Counted from the first letter of the stretch, positions 25,667 through 35,188 are shown. The stretch is DNA of 64,000 nucleotides from Luteolibacter sp. LG18 (GCF_036322585.1 NZ_AP024600.1:558001-622000), one strand, 5' to 3'. Notes: generated from the sequence alone by a model not told the origin. A program made the numbers and translations.

Positions 25667-26293
25667 GTGGCAGACGATTGGCAAGAACCAGGCAGCAGGT
25701 TGCTCGCGGCTCGCGAAGCAAAGGGCATGTCCATTGCGGACGTGGCACACCGCACCCGCATTCCGGCCCGAGTCATCGAGGCGCTGGAAAAGGACGACTA
25801 CGGATCATTCCCGAGCCCGACCTACGCGAAGAGCTTCCTCGCGCAGTACGCGGATTTCGTCGGGATCGATTCCAGCCGTTGGATGGACTACTTCGAACCC
25901 GTCGCGTTCACCGGCACCGATGACGTGCTGGCGATCGTCGATGCCCCGGATTCCAGCCATCACCACCACCACTATCATGATCCAAAGGCGGCGGAACCCC
26001 GCCTCGCAGGCTCCGGCCGCGGCATGGGGTCGACGCTGATGCTGATCCTGATCACCGGCGGATTGATCTACGCGTGCATGAAGGCGTGGCCGGAGCTGGA
26101 AAAGCGCTTCGCCGGCTCCGACCCAGGCACGCCACCACCGCCGCCGCCGAAGTTCATCGACGAACACGCGCCGAAATCGCTGCCGACGGAAGCGCCCGCG
26201 AAACAACAAGCGCCGAATCCCACGGTGATCGTCTCGAAACCCGCCACCCGCGGAGCCGACGAACCGATCCCCCGGGCAATCATCGTCGATTGA
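25667..26293 (+). CDS. RodZ-like helix-turn-helix membrane protein
   Basis: A 208-residue protein starting with GTG at 25667, fixed by a strong ribosome site GGAGG at 25656-25660. Residues ~8-75 form a RodZ-type HTH_25 domain (LLAAREAKGMSIADVAHRTRIPARVIEALE, then SPTYAKSFLAQYADFVGID). A His-rich linker (SSHHHHHYHDP), one membrane helix (~120-140) and a Pro-rich extracytoplasmic tail follow. RodZ links MreB to the cell wall in rod-shaped cells. The RodZ C-terminal beta domain is missing, so it may be a shortened family member. Confidence 0.85.
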   Translation: MADDWQEPGSRLLAAREAKGMSIADVAHRTRIPARVIEALEKDDYGSFPSPTYAKSFLAQYADFVGIDSSRWMDYFEPVAFTGTDDVLAIVDAPDSSHHHHHYHDPKAAEPRLAGSGRGMGSTLMLILITGGLIYACMKAWPELEKRFAGSDPGTPPPPPPKFIDEHAPKSLPTEAPAKQQAPNPTVIVSKPATRGADEPIPRAIIVD

Positions 26294-26299
26294 GCGGCC

Positions 26300-28423
26300 T
26301 CAGCGGGATTTCCGCCAGGTCTTGATCGCGGCCAGGAACGGCTTCAGGTAGCGCTGCGCCTTCACCACGCCCACACCGGAAATCTTAAGCGCCTCCTCCT
26401 CGGTGGCCGGGCGGTAGAGCACGAAGGCCTCCAGCGTCTTGTTGCCGAACACCACGTAGGGCGGCACCTCCTCCTTGTCCGCGATCTTCGCCCGCAGGTC
26501 CCGCAGCATGGAATAAAGGCCACCATCGAACCCGTGGTCCTTCAGGCCCGGATTCGCGGGACCTTCGTCCGCCGCGGGCCACACCAGCCGGTAGTTGGTA
26601 TCACCGCGCATCACGCGGTCGCCGGAGGGAGTCAGGGCCACCACCGGGTATTCCCCCGGCTCGGTCTTCACCAGTCCGGCATCGGACAGCGCCCGCATCA
26701 AGCCATTGAGATAGCCGGTGCCACGGTCCTTCAGCAGGCCGTAGGTGGTCAGCTTGTCGAGACCGGCGGTGAGCACCTCCTGCGACCGGCTGCCGCACAG
26801 CATCTGGACGATGCGGCCGCGGCCATACCGGCCCTCCCAGCCATCGGGCGTCCGGCGGGACATGCGGGCCACGCCGCTGAGCGCCTTCTTCACGACCATC
26901 ACCTCCTCTGCGGTCGGCGGCCGGGCCTCCCCCGCGCCACCGTCCCGGCAAACGTCGCAGCTCCCGCAAGTGCGGGCATCCTCCTCGCCGAAGTAGCCGA
27001 GGATCCACTGCTGGCGGCAGATGCGGGAGTAGCACATCTCCACCATCGCCTTGAGCTTCTCGCGGTCGCGGCGGTCCTTTTCACCGATCGAGGTTTCATC
27101 GAGCTGGAGGCCGCGCGCCAGCACGTCCGGCTTCAGCATGCGGGTGCCACGGGTGCGGCGTCCGGCGATGTCGAAGCGCTCGATGTAGCCGCCGCGCGCC
27201 AGCACCGAAAGAGCGCTGCCCACGGACATCGGGTTCTTCACGTCCGCGCCCTCCGCGATCTCGTCGAGGGTACGATGGACCTCGTATTCCTTGTCCGCCT
27301 GATTGAGGAGGTACTGATAGATGCTCCGGATGACGGTGGGCGTCGGGTTCGCGCCATCGATGAAAAACTCCTGCGTGCGGGTGTCGGCGTAGTTGAACAG
27401 CAGCTCGCACACCGCGGCCTCGCCGTCACGGCCCGCGCGACCGGCCTCCTGGTAGTAGGCCTCCACGCTGCCGGGCACCTCGTAGTGGACCACGAAGCGG
27501 ACGTCCGAGCGGTCGATGCCCATGCCGAATGCGTTCGTCGCCACCGCCACGTCCGCCTTGCGCTGGATGAAAATCTCCTGGGCGCGCTCGCGCTCGGAGT
27601 CGCTAAGCCCGCCGTGGTAGGCGATGCATTTCACGCCCCAGCTCGCCAGCGTTTCGGACACGGCCTCCACCTTCTTGCGGGTGGCGCAATAGACGATGCC
27701 CGTCTTGTGGGCGGCGATCACCGCGCGCATCCGCTCGTCCTTGTGCGCGGCCTTTTCCACCGCCGTGATCCCGAGCGAGAGATTCGGGCGGGAGAACCCG
27801 CTGACCCGCTCGAAGGGCTCGCGCAGTTTCAGCACCGTGACGATGTCCTCCCGCACCACCGGCGTGGCGGTGGCGGTGAGGGCCACGCACTGCGGGCGGC
27901 CGAGCTTGTCCAGGGACTTGCCCAGCCGCAGGTAGTCCGGCCGGAAGTCATGGCCCCACTGGCTGAGGCAGTGGGCCTCGTCGACCGCGAACAGCGAGAT
28001 GTTCGCGCCGCGCACGGCGCTCAGGAAACTCTCCGCGCGGAAACGCTCCGGAGCCACGTAGACCAGCTTGTAAACGCCGTCCCGCATACCGTCGAGCCGC
28101 TCCTTTTGCTCGGCCCATGGCACCGTGGAATTGATCATCGTCGCCGGAATCCCGCGCGCCACCAGGGCATCCACCTGGTCCTTCATCAGTGCGATCAGCG
28201 GCGAGATCACCAGCGTGACCCCGCCGAAACACAGCGCCGGGAGCTGGTAGCAGAGCGACTTTCCGCCGCCCGTCGGCATCACCACTAGGCCATCCCGGCC
28301 CGAGACGATGTCGTCCACCACGCTTTCCTGGCCATCGAGGAAACCGGAGAACCCGAAATAGCGTTTCAACGCCTCATGGGGCGTCATCACCAGGGGTTTC
28401 GGCTCCTGCGGGGATTCGGTCAT
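26300..28423 (-). CDS. recQ: ATP-dependent DNA helicase RecQ
   Basis: A 707-residue RecQ. It has Walker A MPTGGGKSLCYQLP (~49-62), DEAH box at 148-151 with the RecQ aromatic loop AVDEAHCLSQWGHDFRPDY, and helicase motif VI YYQEAGRAGRDG. The zinc site (CYSRICRQQWILGYFGE with CGSCDVC) and RQC winged helix follow, then a C-terminal HRDC domain ending at WRKSR. It unwinds DNA 3' to 5' in recombination and fork repair. ATG 28423 is preferred over one 27 nt further upstream. It is convergent with the RodZ-like gene, 6 nt apart. Confidence 0.95.
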   Translation of the reverse strand: MTESPQEPKPLVMTPHEALKRYFGFSGFLDGQESVVDDIVSGRDGLVVMPTGGGKSLCYQLPALCFGGVTLVISPLIALMKDQVDALVARGIPATMINSTVPWAEQKERLDGMRDGVYKLVYVAPERFRAESFLSAVRGANISLFAVDEAHCLSQWGHDFRPDYLRLGKSLDKLGRPQCVALTATATPVVREDIVTVLKLREPFERVSGFSRPNLSLGITAVEKAAHKDERMRAVIAAHKTGIVYCATRKKVEAVSETLASWGVKCIAYHGGLSDSERERAQEIFIQRKADVAVATNAFGMGIDRSDVRFVVHYEVPGSVEAYYQEAGRAGRDGEAAVCELLFNYADTRTQEFFIDGANPTPTVIRSIYQYLLNQADKEYEVHRTLDEIAEGADVKNPMSVGSALSVLARGGYIERFDIAGRRTRGTRMLKPDVLARGLQLDETSIGEKDRRDREKLKAMVEMCYSRICRQQWILGYFGEEDARTCGSCDVCRDGGAGEARPPTAEEVMVVKKALSGVARMSRRTPDGWEGRYGRGRIVQMLCGSRSQEVLTAGLDKLTTYGLLKDRGTGYLNGLMRALSDAGLVKTEPGEYPVVALTPSGDRVMRGDTNYRLVWPAADEGPANPGLKDHGFDGGLYSMLRDLRAKIADKEEVPPYVVFGNKTLEAFVLYRPATEEEALKISGVGVVKAQRYLKPFLAAIKTWRKSR

Positions 28424-28787
28424 TTTGCTGCGCAAATGAACATCCGGCAATCAGTTAGGTCAAGCGTCGGGCACTGCCTCACCCGCCCCGGGCTGCAAGA
28501 GGGAGAAATTTGAACCACCGATGAACACAGATGGACACGGATCATAGATGAAGAGGGGGCTACAAAGGTGCATCCTCCGAATCCATCCCTTCTTCCATCC
28601 GCGTTCATCTGTGTCCATCCGTGGTTCAATCCCTCATTCCAGCCACTCACGGCCGCCCTTAACCTTCTCTTAACCGCGATTCCCTTTTCATCCCCGGAAC
28701 AGCCCGCTATCTCCCGGCAATGGGAATCCAACAGGAGGATGCAGTTCAGCATTCCCACCCCGCGAAAACCCAACCAGATTCGTCTCA
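28424..28787. repeat. Intergenic region with long inverted repeat
   Basis: No gene is seen in this 364-nt gap between the divergent recQ and pilT-like genes. A 33-nt arm at 28510-28542 pairs with 28597-28629 (29 of 33 positions complementary), enclosing a 54-nt loop. The arms contain AACCACGGATG/AACACAGATG-type words that I recall as a common dispersed intergenic repeat in Verrucomicrobia and related phyla. Promoters for both genes must lie within or beside it. It may form a large RNA or DNA hairpin. Confidence 0.75.
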
Positions 28788-29837
28788 ATGCCCGCCATTT
28801 TCGATTTCGTCCACAGCGCGTTCAGCACCGGTGCCACCGACCTCCTGCTCGCGGAAGACCAATCGCCGCGCGTCCGCATCAATGGCGAGATCCTGGTGTT
28901 CGACCACGACCCTCTCGACCGCGCCTGCCTGGAGGACTTCTGGCGGGACTGCAACATCGACTCCTCCACCACCTACGAGGCCGACCTGAGCTGGATCGCG
29001 CCCGATGGCTCGCGGCTGCGCGTGAACCTCTACCAGTCGCTCGGCAAGCTCTGCGCCGTGCTCCGCCCGATCAAGCACTTGGTCCCGGACTTCGCCGAAC
29101 TCGGCCTGCCGCAGGACCTGCTCGTGAACTGGCTCTCCCACCGCAGCGGCCTGATCGTCGTCAGCGGCCCCACCGGCGCGGGCAAGTCCACCACCATCGC
29201 GAGCTGCCTGGACTGGATCAACCACCACTACCGCCGCCACATCGTCACCATCGAGGACCCGGTGGAATACGTCTTCGAAAACGACCTCTCGCACTTCTCC
29301 CAGCGCGAGCTCGGCGGCGACACGATGTCGTTCCCGCACGCGCTGCGCACCGCCCTGCGCCAGAGCCCGGATATCATCTTCCTCGGGGAAATCCGCGACG
29401 AGGACACCGCCCAGGTCGCCCTCCGCGCCGCGGAAACCGGCCACCTCGTGCTCTCCACGCTCCACAGCCCGGGCGCGACCGAGACCCTGGAGCGCCTCAT
29501 CAACCTCTACCCGGCGGACCAGCGCGATTCCTCGCTCCAACTCCTGTCCAGCCACCTCATCGGCATCCTCACCCAGCGCCTCCTGCCCTCCACCAGCGGC
29601 ACGCTCCACCTCGTCTGCGAATCGCTCCAGAACGAGGCCGCCGTGCGCGAGTGGATCCGCAACCGCCAGCACGCCGAGATCCGCGATTTCCTCAACCGCA
29701 CCGAAACACCCGGCAACGTCTCGATGCTCCGTGCCCTGGCCCACTCCGCCATCCACGGCTTCATCAGCCCCGCCACCGCCCGCGCCGCCGCGCCGAATTC
29801 CCAGGACCTCGACCGCGCCCTCCGCGGCTACGTTTGA
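28788..29837 (+). CDS. PilT/PilU-family twitching motility ATPase
   Basis: A 349-residue retraction-type ATPase of type IV pili. It has an N-terminal PAS-like domain, Walker A SGPTGAGKSTT (~126-136), the Asp box HIVTIEDPVEYVF, Walker B DIIFLGEIRDEDTAQVALRAAETGHLVLSTLHS and the following His box. It lacks the exact AIRNLIRE motif of PilT, and the C-terminal region diverges, so it is more PilU-like. It lies 45 nt upstream of a second, more canonical paralogue. Together they should power pilus retraction. Confidence 0.9.
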   Translation: MPAIFDFVHSAFSTGATDLLLAEDQSPRVRINGEILVFDHDPLDRACLEDFWRDCNIDSSTTYEADLSWIAPDGSRLRVNLYQSLGKLCAVLRPIKHLVPDFAELGLPQDLLVNWLSHRSGLIVVSGPTGAGKSTTIASCLDWINHHYRRHIVTIEDPVEYVFENDLSHFSQRELGGDTMSFPHALRTALRQSPDIIFLGEIRDEDTAQVALRAAETGHLVLSTLHSPGATETLERLINLYPADQRDSSLQLLSSHLIGILTQRLLPSTSGTLHLVCESLQNEAAVREWIRNRQHAEIRDFLNRTETPGNVSMLRALAHSAIHGFISPATARAAAPNSQDLDRALRGYV

Positions 29838-29882
29838 TCCGCCCGCCGCCCGCTCCTTCCGATCCGTTTCCGAAACCCACCC

Positions 29883-30965
29883 ATGACCGAACTCCGCGAC
29901 ATCGACGAATACCTCCGCATCACCGTGGAGAACCGTGGTTCCGACCTCCACCTCAGCGTGGGCGCCCCGCCCGCCGCCCGCATCCATGGCGCGCTGGTAC
30001 CGCTGGAGGACTTCATGCTCACCCCGGAGGCCAGCCGCACCCTGATCTACTCGACGCTCAGCGAGGCCCAGCGCGCCCGGTTGGAGACCGAGTGGGAACT
30101 CGACTACGCGATCGAGATCACCGGCCTCGGCCGCTTCCGCGGCAACATCCACTTCGCCAGCAGCCACCTCGAGGCCGTCTTCCGCCACATCCCGGAACAT
30201 GTCCCGGAGCTCTCCCACCTCGGCCACTCCGAAACCATCGAGCACCTCTGCAACGAGCGCCGCGGCCTGATCCTCGTCACCGGCATCACCGGCTCCGGGA
30301 AAACCACCACGCTCGCCTCGATGGTGAAGCGCATTTCCGAAACCCGCTCCGGTGTCATCATCACCATCGAGGACCCCGTCGAGTTCGTGCTCCCGCACCG
30401 CTCCTGCCTCATCAAGCAGCGCGAGATCGGCAAGGACACCAAGAACTTCTCCAACGCCCTGCGCCAGACGCTGCGCCAGGATCCGGACGTCATCGTCGTC
30501 TCGGAGCTGCGCGACCTCGAAACCATCCGCATCGCCCTCACCGCCGCGGAAACCGGCCACCTCGTGCTCGCTACCCTCCACACCATCGATGCCCCGCAGA
30601 CCATCGACCGTCTGGTGGACGTCTTCCCCGCCGACCAGCAGCAGCAGATCATCTCCCAGCTCGCCAACGTGCTGGAAGGGGTGGTCTGCCAGCGCCTGCT
30701 GCCGAAGGCGGACGGCTCCGGCCGCGCCCTCGCCACCGAGGTGATGCGCGTGAACTACGGCCTCCGTGCCCTGATCCGCGACCGCAAGATCGAACAGGTC
30801 GTCGGCCTGCTGGAGATCGGCCGCAAGGAAGGCATGCACACCATCGACGACTCCCTCGAGTTCCTCCTCAAGCGCGGCGACATCACCCTCGACGAAGCCT
30901 TCTTCCAATGCCGCGACCGCCAGCGCTTCCTGCAGTTCGTCCCGCGGGAACCGAAGGTGAAATGA
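29883..30965 (+). CDS. pilT: Twitching motility ATPase PilT
   Basis: A 360-residue PilT-type hexameric ATPase. An N-terminal domain (ENRGSDLHLSVGAPPAARIHG) is followed by Walker A GITGSGKTTTLAS (~134-146), Asp box TIEDPVEFV, Walker B DPDVIVVSELRDLETIRIALTAAETGHLVLATLHT and QRLLPKADGSGRALATEVM. The segment YGLRALIRDRKIEQV corresponds to the AIRNLIRE motif needed for retraction. Canonical GEMRD is SELRD here. It is the second gene of a pilU-pilT pair; pilin genes are elsewhere. Confidence 0.93.
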   Translation: MTELRDIDEYLRITVENRGSDLHLSVGAPPAARIHGALVPLEDFMLTPEASRTLIYSTLSEAQRARLETEWELDYAIEITGLGRFRGNIHFASSHLEAVFRHIPEHVPELSHLGHSETIEHLCNERRGLILVTGITGSGKTTTLASMVKRISETRSGVIITIEDPVEFVLPHRSCLIKQREIGKDTKNFSNALRQTLRQDPDVIVVSELRDLETIRIALTAAETGHLVLATLHTIDAPQTIDRLVDVFPADQQQQIISQLANVLEGVVCQRLLPKADGSGRALATEVMRVNYGLRALIRDRKIEQVVGLLEIGRKEGMHTIDDSLEFLLKRGDITLDEAFFQCRDRQRFLQFVPREPKVK

Positions 30966-31062
30966 ACTTCGGGATCGTGACTTACGCCGCTTTTGACATC
31001 GCCCCAGTGGGGTGAAGACATTCAACTATCATCATTGCCAACGGAAAATAGACAGCGCTTCC

Positions 31063-31689
31063 ATGGAAAACCGTGATATGCGCCAACCGGAACTCCCGGG
31101 GCCCGGCGGCTATCCATTGGAAATTCCGGACGACTTGCATCAGCGGTTGTGGAAGGACATCGATTCGGACACGGATTCAGACGACACGTGGACTCCGCTG
31201 GAAGAAGTCTCGGAGACTGGAAAATCCATCATCCTGCGCGCGGAGAACTCGATTCGAAAACACCCGCGGGAACATCTGCGCGTCTTCGATCTGAACGGTG
31301 GCGAGCGCTACCGAAAAACAGGAGAACCGGATCGCGTCCCCATCGATCTATCGATCATTCCGGGACAGATCGTGACTCACAATCATCCGCGCGGACTACC
31401 ACCAAGCATCCAAGATATCCTCGTCGGCCACGCTGGTTCGGCTCTGGAGATCCGGGTGGTGACGGGGATTTTCACCTATGCAATCCGCTTTCCCGAGAAC
31501 ATTTCCCAAACGGAACTCAAATCTGGCTGGGACCACCTTTCCCGACTGGGCATGGCGGTGGGATGGGAATGGTCAAGATCTCGACGTGGAAACCCGGAAG
31601 ATGACACCATCCGGCGAGCTCTCCACGCGGCCTTGATGGAGCTTGCAAGACGAGGCGTGCTGAAATACCGTCGAGACAGGGATGTTTAA
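31063..31689 (+). CDS. Hypothetical protein with THNHP motif
   Basis: An unassigned 208-residue protein. Its core reads IIPGQIVTHNHPRGLPPSIQDILVGHAGSALEIRVVT. The V-T-H-N-H-P-x-G pattern followed by S.QDI resembles JAB-like or polymorphic-toxin-type domains and phage minor head extensions; this resemblance is from memory. No signal peptide is present. ATG 31063 is used; GTG 31012 would add 17 residues, and neither has a clear ribosome site. The base composition is visibly less GC-rich than pilT before it and dGTPase after it. It overlaps the next small gene by 8 nt, a toxin-antitoxin-like layout. Confidence 0.6.
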   Translation: MENRDMRQPELPGPGGYPLEIPDDLHQRLWKDIDSDTDSDDTWTPLEEVSETGKSIILRAENSIRKHPREHLRVFDLNGGERYRKTGEPDRVPIDLSIIPGQIVTHNHPRGLPPSIQDILVGHAGSALEIRVVTGIFTYAIRFPENISQTELKSGWDHLSRLGMAVGWEWSRSRRGNPEDDTIRRALHAALMELARRGVLKYRRDRDV

Positions 31690-31897
31690 ATCTGGTCAAG
31701 AGCCCGGCAGCAATGCTTGGTATGACGCTTTGGAAGCGTGGATGCGCTCCCAAGGCGAGGCTGTTTCCGATGAAACCATCGCTCTCCACCGGCTGCGGAT
31801 TGCACGGGAAATGAACGTGTGGATCGGCGACGACTATCGATTCCTCGGCCAGCTTCATACACGCGTCCCTGCAGAGGAAATCAAGCGCGCTTCCTGA
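31682..31897 (+). CDS. Small hypothetical protein, 71 aa
   Basis: A 71-residue acidic-to-neutral soluble protein without recognisable motifs (N-terminal NAWYDALEAWMRSQGE, then an Arg-rich helix and a short C-terminal segment). It overlaps the THNHP gene by 8 nt and is surely co-translated with it. Size and layout fit an antitoxin or immunity partner, but no family is recognised and this is only inferred. Confidence 0.55.
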   Translation: MFKSGQEPGSNAWYDALEAWMRSQGEAVSDETIALHRLRIAREMNVWIGDDYRFLGQLHTRVPAEEIKRAS

Positions 31898-31915
31898 AAG
31901 GCGCTGGCTCCATTT

Positions 31916-31931
31916 TTCCGACCGGTCGGAA
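31916..31931. repeat. 16-nt perfect palindrome
   Basis: TTCCGACCGGTCGGAA is its own reverse complement. It sits between the convergent ends of the 71-residue gene and dGTPase. No U-run follows on either strand, so it is not a standard terminator. It could be a protein-binding site or chance. Confidence 0.4.
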
Positions 31932-31958
31932 TTCCAAGCATCCGTAGAGATCTCTACC

Positions 31959-33275
31959 TCACCCGATTAAATCCCCGATCGAGCCGAAGTCCGGCATGAA
32001 GAGGCGCTTGTAGGTGCGGGCGGCGTAGCCGTCGGTCATGCCGGCGAGGAAGTCGCAGACGAGGCGGGCGCGGCCGTTCTCGTCCGGGGCGGCCGTGATT
32101 TCGGCCACGGTGTCGGCGGCGAGGAGCTGGAAGTCCTGGCCGTCGATGGTTTCGCCGCGGACGTAGCGCTGGCCGAGCACTTCCCAGAGCTGGCGCAGCA
32201 TGCGGCTGCCCTTGTGCTCGAGCTGCTTGAGCTGCGGCGAAAGGAACACCACTTCGAAGGCGAGCTTCTTGAAGAGCTTCGATTCCGCCTTCACCACCGG
32301 GTCGATGACGAGGCGGTAGCGGTAGCGGTTGGTCAGGGCGCTGAGGAAATTCACGTCCGACTCCAGACTGGTGGCCTGGATGTAGGTGCCGATGCGGCGG
32401 CCGACGAGCGGATCGACGCGCTTGCGGCGGATCGCCCGGATCAGGTCGCCGAGCGGGGTCCCCTCGCCCTTTTCCACGCCATTGGTTTCCGCCCAAGCCT
32501 CGATCTTCGAGATCGTGAGGAACCCGGCGCGGACGCTGTCGGAGAGGTCGTTGAGCGAGTAGGCGGTGTCGTCCGCCCAGTCCATGACTTGGCACTCGAT
32601 CGACTTGAAACCATCCCGCACCGATCCGGGGGGCAGCTCCAGCGGGAAATCGTTCCCGCCCATCGCCCAATCGAGGTGATGGTGCTGCTCGTCGTAGAGG
32701 AAATGATGTTCGGGATCGGTGCCGGTGGCGGCTTTCAGTTCGGTCCAAAGCGACTTGTATTTCAGCACGCCATCCATGAAGGCGCGGGTCGGGTCCATGC
32801 CGACACGGGCGGGCTCCGAGCCGGCGCGGGCGGAGAAAATCCGGTCGGTGAGCAGACGCAGCGTCTGGGCGTTCCCCTCAAAGCCGCCGTGGCCGCGCAT
32901 CAGGAAATTCAGCGTGCGCTCGCCGGCGTGGCCGAACGGCGGGTGGCCGAGATCGTGCGAAAGGCACACCGCCTCGACGAGGTCCTGGTCGATGGTGTGA
33001 TCCGGCTCCAGCGGGCCGTCCGGGCGGGTCTCCAGCCAGTGGCAGATCGCCTTGCCGATCTGGGCGACCTCCAGCGAGTGGGTCAGGCGGGTGCGGTAGA
33101 AATCGTATTCCCCGCTCCAGAACACCTGGGTCTTGTTCTGCAGGCGGCGGAAGGTGGGCGTGTGCAGGACGCGGTCGCGGTCGATCTGGAACGGCGAGCG
33201 GTAATCCGCCTCGTCGGTCCTGCCGGATTGCCGCTCGATGTCCCACGCGTTGTAAAACCGGTTCCGCATCGCCAT
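31959..33275 (-). CDS. dgt: Deoxyguanosinetriphosphate triphosphohydrolase
   Basis: A 438-residue HD-domain dNTPase that removes tripolyphosphate from dGTP or other dNTPs. The start RFYNAWDIERQSGRTDEADYRSPFQIDRDRV and LQNKTQVF are family signatures. The metal site is TRLTHSLEV (His66) and CLSHDLGHPPFGHAGE (His107-Asp108), with a later Asp in MDWADDTAYSLND. Length and layout match the Dgt type 1/2 group. The start is ATG 33275, with a second Met two codons in. It is divergent from the DUF4407 gene. Confidence 0.94.
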   Translation of the reverse strand: MAMRNRFYNAWDIERQSGRTDEADYRSPFQIDRDRVLHTPTFRRLQNKTQVFWSGEYDFYRTRLTHSLEVAQIGKAICHWLETRPDGPLEPDHTIDQDLVEAVCLSHDLGHPPFGHAGERTLNFLMRGHGGFEGNAQTLRLLTDRIFSARAGSEPARVGMDPTRAFMDGVLKYKSLWTELKAATGTDPEHHFLYDEQHHHLDWAMGGNDFPLELPPGSVRDGFKSIECQVMDWADDTAYSLNDLSDSVRAGFLTISKIEAWAETNGVEKGEGTPLGDLIRAIRRKRVDPLVGRRIGTYIQATSLESDVNFLSALTNRYRYRLVIDPVVKAESKLFKKLAFEVVFLSPQLKQLEHKGSRMLRQLWEVLGQRYVRGETIDGQDFQLLAADTVAEITAAPDENGRARLVCDFLAGMTDGYAARTYKRLFMPDFGSIGDLIG

Positions 33276-33418
33276 TTCCTAACCGCGGAGCGCCCCGCCG
33301 GGCAACCTCGTGGCGACAAAACGCGATTTTTTTCCAACTGACGCGGGACGATGAAATGATGGAAGCTCCGGCCCGGTATCGCCCTAACCTGGTTTCCATT
33401 TTCCCCTTTGTTTCCGTC

Positions 33419-35110
33419 ATGAAACCGAATCCCGTGAAACGTCTCTTCTTCTGGCTCTCCGGCGCGGGCACCGAAACGCTCGAGCAATGCCCCGCCTGGG
33501 AGCAGCGCAAGTACGTCGCCTTCGGCGCCACCGTGCTGGTGCCCTGCGCGTTCGCCTTCATCGCCTGTGCCTACGCCCTCTCCACCCTCACCCGGGAACC
33601 GCGGGTGATCTATCCGGTGGCCGCGGTGTGGGCCTTCATCATCCTCACCATCGACCGCGCCCTGATCGCGGGCTACCGGCCCTACCTCTCGTGGACGCGG
33701 AAGCTGTCCCAATTCGGCCTCCGCCTGTGCGTGGCCGTGCTGATGGGCCTGACGATCGCCCACCCGCTGGTGCTGCTGCTGTTCCGCGACACGGTGTCCG
33801 CCGTGGTCGAGAAGGACCGCGCCGCGGAGATCGAGACGGTGCGCGGCGGCTTCGAGAACGAGAAGACCAAGATCCGCACCGAGATCGCGAAGCTGGAAAC
33901 CTCCATCGCCGACCAGCGCCAGAAGTGGAACGAGACCTTCCAGGCCAAATTCATCCTCCAGGAAACCGAGGACGCCTCCGCCGCCATTCCCGGCCTGACC
34001 AAGGAGCAGCAGGTGGAATTGAAGAAGGCCACCGACGAGGCCACCAAGCCGTTCCGCGACCGCCTCGCGACCGTCGACAAGCAGTCGGAGGAACTCACCC
34101 CCGGCTACACCAAGGTCCAGAGCGAGCTCGGCTACTGGCAGGCGGAATACGAGCGCGAGCTCAACGGCCAACGCTCCGGCCTGAAGGGCGAGGGCCCGCG
34201 TGCCCGCTCGATCCGCTCCGACCAGCTCGACCCGCGCCGCGAGGAATCGAAGCGTATGGGCGGCCTGTTGGAACACCTCTCCGCCGAGAAGGCCACCCTC
34301 CAGACCCAGGTCCGCGAGGCCGAGAAGGGCGCGATCGCCACCTTCGAGGGCCACATGAAGGAAATCGAGGTGGCCAACAAGGCGGAGGCCGACCGCGTGG
34401 CCGGGCTGAAACGGAAGGTCGAGGAAGACCAGGCCGGCCAGTTTGTCACCCAACAGAACGCCCTGCGCGACACCATCAAGCAGCAGATCGACAGCCGCCT
34501 GAAGGAACTCTCGCTGACTCAGGACGGCCTGGCCCGCGTGTCCAACGAGGAGGCCACCCGCCTCGACGCCATCCGCGACGAACCCCGCCGCGACATCCTC
34601 ACCCAGACGCTGGCCCTCCACGCCCTGTTCCAGGCCGGGGCCGAGGGCGGCCAGTTCGCCTTCTACACCTACCTGGTGCTGACCCTCCTGTTCATGCTGG
34701 TGGACACCATCCCGCTGGTCGTGAAGTTCTTCACCAAGCCCGGCCCCTACGACTCGCTGGTGGACCGCGACGAGGTCACCTTCGATTCCGAGCACAAGGC
34801 CTTCCTCCACAGCCACCGCCGCTACATGGGCCAGCTCGCCGAGGGCAACCTGCTCGCCGTGACCCGCAACAAGCGACTGGAAAACGCGCTGGTCGATGGC
34901 GTGGAGCACTCCCGAGCAGCCCGTGAGTTCCTCGATTCGCTGATCGAAATGGAGCGCGCGTTCTCGGAGAAAATGCACCTCGAACAGGAAGCCGCCGCGG
35001 CCGCCTCCCCGGAGAAACTCGCCGCCCTGGAGGCGATCAAGCGCCGCTTCTACGAGGACATGCAGCACCGCATGGAGAGCTTCTTCGCCGGCCAGCGGGC
35101 GATGTCCTGA
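33419..35110 (+). CDS. DUF4407 membrane coiled-coil protein
   Basis: A 563-residue protein matching the DUF4407 pattern. Near the N-terminus, RLFFWLSGAGTETLEQCP is followed by helices at roughly 30-60, 65-85 and 100-125 (IYPVAAVWAFIILTIDRALIAGY is typical). A ~250-residue charged coiled coil follows, then another helix pair (FAFYTYLVLTLLFMLVDTIPLVVKF) and a C-terminal cytoplasmic helix bundle. The function of DUF4407 is not known. ATG 33419 is preferred; an in-frame ATG at 33356 would add 21 residues before the conserved start. It is transcribed divergently from dgt. Confidence 0.82.
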   Translation: MKPNPVKRLFFWLSGAGTETLEQCPAWEQRKYVAFGATVLVPCAFAFIACAYALSTLTREPRVIYPVAAVWAFIILTIDRALIAGYRPYLSWTRKLSQFGLRLCVAVLMGLTIAHPLVLLLFRDTVSAVVEKDRAAEIETVRGGFENEKTKIRTEIAKLETSIADQRQKWNETFQAKFILQETEDASAAIPGLTKEQQVELKKATDEATKPFRDRLATVDKQSEELTPGYTKVQSELGYWQAEYERELNGQRSGLKGEGPRARSIRSDQLDPRREESKRMGGLLEHLSAEKATLQTQVREAEKGAIATFEGHMKEIEVANKAEADRVAGLKRKVEEDQAGQFVTQQNALRDTIKQQIDSRLKELSLTQDGLARVSNEEATRLDAIRDEPRRDILTQTLALHALFQAGAEGGQFAFYTYLVLTLLFMLVDTIPLVVKFFTKPGPYDSLVDRDEVTFDSEHKAFLHSHRRYMGQLAEGNLLAVTRNKRLENALVDGVEHSRAAREFLDSLIEMERAFSEKMHLEQEAAAAASPEKLAALEAIKRRFYEDMQHRMESFFAGQRAMS

Positions 35111-35188
35111 CCCAGCTCCCGGCCACCGGGAGCGGAGAGCGCAAAGGCTTGCATTGAGCTTCCGGCGGAGGTCACCCACACTTCCGCC

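Noticed and set aside
28568..31015. An 815-codon plus-strand frame across the inverted repeat and both pilus ATPase genes
   Set aside because: It is extremely Pro/Arg/His-rich and out of frame with two proteins that have full Walker motifs. It is a composition artefact.
31916..31931. 16-nt palindrome as a transcription terminator
   Set aside because: There is no U-run after it on either strand; the T-run lies on the wrong side.
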